From NCBI GenBank assembly GCA_017461625.1, contig JAFTXJ010000009.1, positions 217,602-281,601 on the forward strand: a stretch of DNA of 64,000 nt, written 5' to 3'. Positions 60,467-64,000 of the stretch are shown here, piece by piece. Made by a program: the position numbers and the translations under genes. How positions within the stretch are numbered: position 1 is the stretch's first letter; each line of letters opens with the position of its first letter. The notes under the pieces are model-generated. The model saw only the letters and a program-made list of their open reading frames with translations. It did not search any database and had not been told where the DNA came from. The stretch is from Clostridia bacterium (lineage in GTDB: Bacteria > Bacillota > Clostridia > Oscillospirales > Acutalibacteraceae).

Positions 60467-60495
60467 AGGCTCATTTCCAAATGTTAACATTTTGT

Positions 60496-60507
60496 GAACA
60501 TTTGTTC
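60496..60507. promoter_or_regulatory. LexA/DinR-type box, second copy
   Basis: GAACATTTGTTC followed by G, eight bases upstream of the -35 of a strong promoter. Identical to 46536-46547 at the phage-derived module. Confidence 0.6.
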
Positions 60508-60514
60508 GGTTAGG

Positions 60515-60543
60515 TTGACAATTTGGAAAATCTTATCTATAAT
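60515..60543 (+). promoter_or_regulatory. Promoter for beta-helix/LRR operon
   Basis: Perfect TTGACA (60515-60520), 17 bases, TATAAT (60538-60543), followed by a leader of about 70 bases. Confidence 0.9.
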
Positions 60544-60619
60544 GCTAATTGTGGGTTAGTCCACAGGGGGAAAGAGCATAAAGAACTTTCTTTAAAATAT
60601 AATTTTAAAGGAGAAATTT

Positions 60620-63028
60620 ATGTTACTTAAATATAAAGAAGCTGAATATGAAAACAAAATTCAGCAAATACGTGATAACGGTTATACCGTTAACTATGTT
60701 GACCTTGATTATGAGGACTTTTCAACAGATGTGGAAAGCCAAACTTTGTTTGCAGAGTTCCAATTGCCAAACGGGGGAAAGAGTTATAGAAATTATTCGG
60801 CAATTGTTGTATGGGCAAACTATCTTGAAAATGACGACCCATCTGTTGAACGAAGCTATAGCGGCATGCCCGTTCCGATAACATTCACTGCGGATAATAA
60901 CGGCAATCCCGTAACCTGCAGATATGTGTTTGAGGACACAGCAACTGAGGGTACCGTCAAACTTACAATTACCGTAACAGGCACAACGGAGCATACGGAT
61001 GCAGATTTTAAGTATTTCATCGACAACCTCAGGGGTCTTATGTTCATCGAGGGGGATGAATGTACTCTCGACCCTGTTGTGTCGCTTGTGGTTCCTAATC
61101 TCAAGTCATTCTTTGAGTTAGCCAACAACGAAAAATCTTTCACCATTAACCTCACAGGCAAGTCTAAGCTTTTATCTTTGGGTGATGACGAATGCTGTTG
61201 TGTTGATTCAGCTTATAAGTGCTATAAAATAGTTTCTAGAAAGCCATCAGCAAAAGCAAGTGATATGCTTTTTGACGGAACATATTATTTTACGGAAAAC
61301 AGTTCTTATCAGCTTCGTGAGTTGCCGAAAGGTACAGTAATCAACCTAACAGGTTACACAGCAGAGGAATTTGCAGCCACCTCGGAAGCGACTCTTTATG
61401 AAACAGCAAAATCCAATAGCCAGATTTTCAAAACAACTGTTACAAACTTTACACCCGGTTGTTTGTATTTGAAGGATGGATTAATTTACCCTATTGCCGA
61501 ATCACTGCACCTCAAAAACAACATTCATATCGAGGGTAACGGTTCAACCATTATGGCAAGTGCGATGAAAAACGATGGTGAAACTTATATTAAAAGAGAA
61601 ATGTTTATTATAAGAAATTCATCCGATGGTCTCCCGATTTCCAATGTTACTTTTGAAAACTTGATATTTAAAGGTCGTTTTGACGGTAGCAGTGTTGGCG
61701 TGGATGATCAATGTATCAAAACGCTCTCCGAATATCCATTGCTCAAGAATTTCAAGTTTGAAAATGTAAAATTTGACGGCTTTAAGTATGCTGTCCATAC
61801 AGGCAGCGGAAACGAAACCCTACCAACGGTAAGCTTTGATTGGGTATTCAATGATTGTAATTTTATCAATGTTAAAACTGGTTTTATGATTAGCTGGTCA
61901 CATGGTATCACTGTTACAAACAGTCATATTGATGATTGTTTATGCACAGACGATAAGCATCATTGTGTGTATATTGCCAGAGGCAGTTCATATATCACTT
62001 TTGATAACTGTCTCCTTGAAAATTCGATTGGCACAGGTATTGTCAATAGCGATGCCTTGATTGCAACTGAACATAGAAAAATGCATCACAATACTTTTAC
62101 CAATCTTCAAATCAGAAATTGCGGTATTGGCATGATTATCGGTTCTTGGTCAGAACATATTACAATTAACAATATCATAGCAACAAATGTCGGACGAGCA
62201 ATAAAACTCATAAACTGTACAGATGTTAACATTGACAATTTTAACGCCACAGGTTGTTTTTATTATGAGTATATTCGTAAGGATGAAATTGGTGATACTC
62301 ATTGGTGCAATGGTGATAGCGAGTGGGGCGGAATCTCCGTTTTGGGCTATGCCGATGTTAAAATCACCAACAGCTTTTTCAGCACAGGTGGAGTAATGTT
62401 CTCAAGTGGAGAATCAGGTTTACTCCCTGACGAACTAGATTCCAAACCAATCAATACAAACCTTTTCTTTGAAAACTGTATTTTTGTTAGCACGTTTTCA
62501 GAATACAGACCGGGTTCATCTGAGGGAACTTATTATCAGCCTGAAAGCTGTCTGGGTATTTACACTGCAGGTTCGGATAATGCAACACCGTACTATCGTT
62601 ATAATGTTAATTTCAATTCCTGCCAGTTCTTTATGAATTCAGAAAACAACGAACGCTCAATGATTACTCTCAAAGGTTATGACGGTAATGATGATGAAAA
62701 GTCGATTTATAAATTCACCGATTGTCTTATTGCTTATCGTGACGGTAATGGCAACCCAAATGACGATGTTTTGAAATATGACAAACATGGTAATCCAGAA
62801 ATCACTATGCCAAACAGTTATTTTATTTCAACTGAGGAAGGTGCTTTTGCTAACATAACCAATTGTGTTTTCTATAAAAACCGAGAAAATTCAAGTAATT
62901 CATCCACTTACGGTTTTATAAAAGATAGGTATATAGATGAGAACAACGAGGAAGTTATCAGATATAAAATTATGCCAGATATTGATATTGATACTTTCAC
63001 TAACACTTACATTAAAGAACTAAATTAA
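60620..63028 (+). CDS. Right-handed beta-helix protein without signal peptide
   Basis: 802 residues. AAAGGAG precedes ATG 60620. Residues 1-170 are beta-rich and unrecognised. From about residue 290 to 700 there are repeated short strands with Asn and Phe (ISNVTFENLIFKG, HITINNIIATNVG, DVNIDNFNATG, ADVKITNSFFS) typical of pectate-lyase-like parallel beta-helices, as in polysaccharide lyases and phage tailspikes. No secretion signal or anchor is seen. The strong promoter and SOS-type box suggest conditional expression. Catalytic residues are not evident. Confidence 0.75.
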   Translation: MLLKYKEAEYENKIQQIRDNGYTVNYVDLDYEDFSTDVESQTLFAEFQLPNGGKSYRNYSAIVVWANYLENDDPSVERSYSGMPVPITFTADNNGNPVTCRYVFEDTATEGTVKLTITVTGTTEHTDADFKYFIDNLRGLMFIEGDECTLDPVVSLVVPNLKSFFELANNEKSFTINLTGKSKLLSLGDDECCCVDSAYKCYKIVSRKPSAKASDMLFDGTYYFTENSSYQLRELPKGTVINLTGYTAEEFAATSEATLYETAKSNSQIFKTTVTNFTPGCLYLKDGLIYPIAESLHLKNNIHIEGNGSTIMASAMKNDGETYIKREMFIIRNSSDGLPISNVTFENLIFKGRFDGSSVGVDDQCIKTLSEYPLLKNFKFENVKFDGFKYAVHTGSGNETLPTVSFDWVFNDCNFINVKTGFMISWSHGITVTNSHIDDCLCTDDKHHCVYIARGSSYITFDNCLLENSIGTGIVNSDALIATEHRKMHHNTFTNLQIRNCGIGMIIGSWSEHITINNIIATNVGRAIKLINCTDVNIDNFNATGCFYYEYIRKDEIGDTHWCNGDSEWGGISVLGYADVKITNSFFSTGGVMFSSGESGLLPDELDSKPINTNLFFENCIFVSTFSEYRPGSSEGTYYQPESCLGIYTAGSDNATPYYRYNVNFNSCQFFMNSENNERSMITLKGYDGNDDEKSIYKFTDCLIAYRDGNGNPNDDVLKYDKHGNPEITMPNSYFISTEEGAFANITNCVFYKNRENSSNSSTYGFIKDRYIDENNEEVIRYKIMPDIDIDTFTNTYIKELN

Positions 63029-63059
63029 GTAGCAAAACAAACAGTATGGAGGTTATTTT

Positions 63060-64000
63060 ATGAAAAGAGCATTAAAAGGATTTTTGTCAGTTTTATTTGC
63101 AATTTTTTTTGTATTTGCAAATGCTACGGTGTTTTTTGCCGCACCAAGCACGGTTGATTTGACATTCACAACCAGTGACGATATCGGCGGTTATAGAAAC
63201 AACAGCCTTGTCGGTTCAGTGACAGTTGACATAGACGATTCAAATTCAACAGTTGAAATCCTTGATAATGCTTTTTGTGGTTGTCCAAATTTAACCTCCG
63301 TTACCATTAAAAGCGAAGGAAATGTCGTAATCAATGACGAAGCTTTTACCACATGCCATGCCCTTAAAGAGGTTGTTTTTGACGTAAAAGGAACTGTTAC
63401 CATGCGCACAGAGGCTTTTTCTCATTGTTCGTCAATGGAAACAATGGATTTGACCGGAATAGGTTATCTTCTTTTTAAAGGAGAATGTTGTTTTGGGTAT
63501 TCAGGCTTAAAAGAGATTCATCTCCCCGGTAATATTGGCTATGAAAAGTTTTTTTTAGATGCAACAGATGAATACTATGGTACATATTCATGGCCCGGTT
63601 ATCTTTTCTTTAGGTGTGAAAATTTAGAAAAAGCTACAATTGATTGTGAAGGAGTACAATATTATTCGTTTGACGATTGTATTAATTTAAAAAAGTTATA
63701 TTTAACTCGAAATGTAACAAAAATCCAGAGCCACGCTTTTGGTATCAACCGAGACGGTTCTGTAATGGAAGATTTAACCGTTTACGGCTATACTTCTTCT
63801 GCCGCAGAGGAATATTGTAACGAATACGGCATCAAATTCATCCCCGTTGACACAGCTGAATTTACAACAATAACCTCATCACAATCATCAACAGCCACGA
63901 TCGGTGAGCTTTCACCTGTAACACTCAGCGTAGCGGGCTTCCCCGAAACAATTAAAATAGAAAGTCCTACAGGCTCTGATTTAACATTCGCCCGTGAAGA
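63060..64000 (+). CDS. Secreted leucine-rich-repeat (BspA-like) protein, partial
   Basis: At least 313 residues, running off the right edge. GGAGG before ATG 63060. Signal peptide (KRALKGFLSVLFAIFF...FAA). Then BspA-type repeats: ILDNAFCGCPNLTSVTI, NDEAFTTCHALKEVVF, RTEAFSHCSSMETMDL and KIQSHAFG. After about residue 255 a Thr/Ser segment leads to another beta domain (TIGELSPVTLSVAGF). Such proteins mediate surface adhesion. It follows the beta-helix gene by 31 bases. Confidence 0.85.
   Translation, partial: MKRALKGFLSVLFAIFFVFANATVFFAAPSTVDLTFTTSDDIGGYRNNSLVGSVTVDIDDSNSTVEILDNAFCGCPNLTSVTIKSEGNVVINDEAFTTCHALKEVVFDVKGTVTMRTEAFSHCSSMETMDLTGIGYLLFKGECCFGYSGLKEIHLPGNIGYEKFFLDATDEYYGTYSWPGYLFFRCENLEKATIDCEGVQYYSFDDCINLKKLYLTRNVTKIQSHAFGINRDGSVMEDLTVYGYTSSAAEEYCNEYGIKFIPVDTAEFTTITSSQSSTATIGELSPVTLSVAGFPETIKIESPTGSDLTFARE

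Noticed and set aside
1-64000. tRNA, rRNA genes and CRISPR arrays
   Set aside because: Intergenic stretches were scanned for T-loop motifs and regularly spaced repeats; none seen.

Overview
The window looks like a chromosomal segment of a low-to-mid-GC Gram-positive Clostridia, most likely a gut Oscillospiraceae/Ruminococcaceae-type bacterium. The signs are strong AGGAGG ribosome sites, Firmicutes-type genes (PPDK, CarD-like regulator, SigH-like sigma factor, zinc-ribbon proteins) and a set of host- or plant-glycan hydrolases (sialidase-like, alpha-fucosidase GH29, two GH38 alpha-mannosidases, amylomaltase). No tRNA, rRNA or CRISPR array was seen.

Layout. 1-2.3 kb: a truncated sialidase-like gene coupled to a PnuC transporter, then a PAP2 phosphatase. 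2.4-5.9 kb: a decayed integrated element at the 3' end of ppdK. It holds a serine recombinase lacking its catalytic domain, fused by deletion to a ParA lacking its C-terminus, plus two tiny ORFs and a long structured-looking leader. A 14-bp direct repeat in the same codon phase marks the proposed ends. 5.9-8.5 kb: ppdK. 8.7-10.2 kb: a lipoprotein/membrane-protein operon divergent from an XRE regulator, with two near-identical operators. 10.3-18.1 kb: glmU, lipoprotein, pth, trmL, CarD-like, alkaline phosphatase, a secreted alpha/beta hydrolase and an SdpI-like protein.

18.1-26.6 kb: a minus-strand myo-inositol operon (transporter, iolC, iolB, metallophosphoesterase, iolD, iolE, iolG, nudix) from one strong promoter. 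iolA and iolJ are not in the window. 26.7-28.9 kb: a GtrA-like protein and a second secreted hydrolase related to the one at 15.7 kb. 29-37.3 kb: a nearly complete aromatic amino acid operon (DAHP synthase, tyrA, aroB, aroA, aroC, pheA, aroE-aroK fusion, aroQ). It is preceded by a Phe/Tyr-rich leader peptide, an intrinsic terminator and a competing antiterminator, which is a textbook-like attenuator. 37.3-42.5 kb: an anchored surface protein, a GH38 mannosidase and a GT4 glycosyltransferase.

42.6-47.2 kb: a compact phage-derived module. A strong promoter with a LexA/DinR-type box drives a two-HTH regulator, a small coiled-coil protein, a tail-fibre-like protein with a degenerate M14 carboxypeptidase-like region, an M23 endolysin, an XhlA-like protein and a holin. 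A divergent S24-type self-cleaving repressor faces it. No capsid, portal, terminase or integrase gene is present. The same 12-bp box recurs at 60.5 kb before a beta-helix protein without signal peptide and a secreted leucine-rich-repeat protein, so the two loci may share damage-responsive control.

47.2-60.5 kb: birA, malQ, an operon of fucosidase, HAD phosphatase and a second GH38 protein whose expected nucleophile Asp is Ser, small zinc-ribbon and ABM-like proteins, glpQ, a SigH-like sigma factor, nadE and truB. The window ends inside the leucine-rich-repeat gene.
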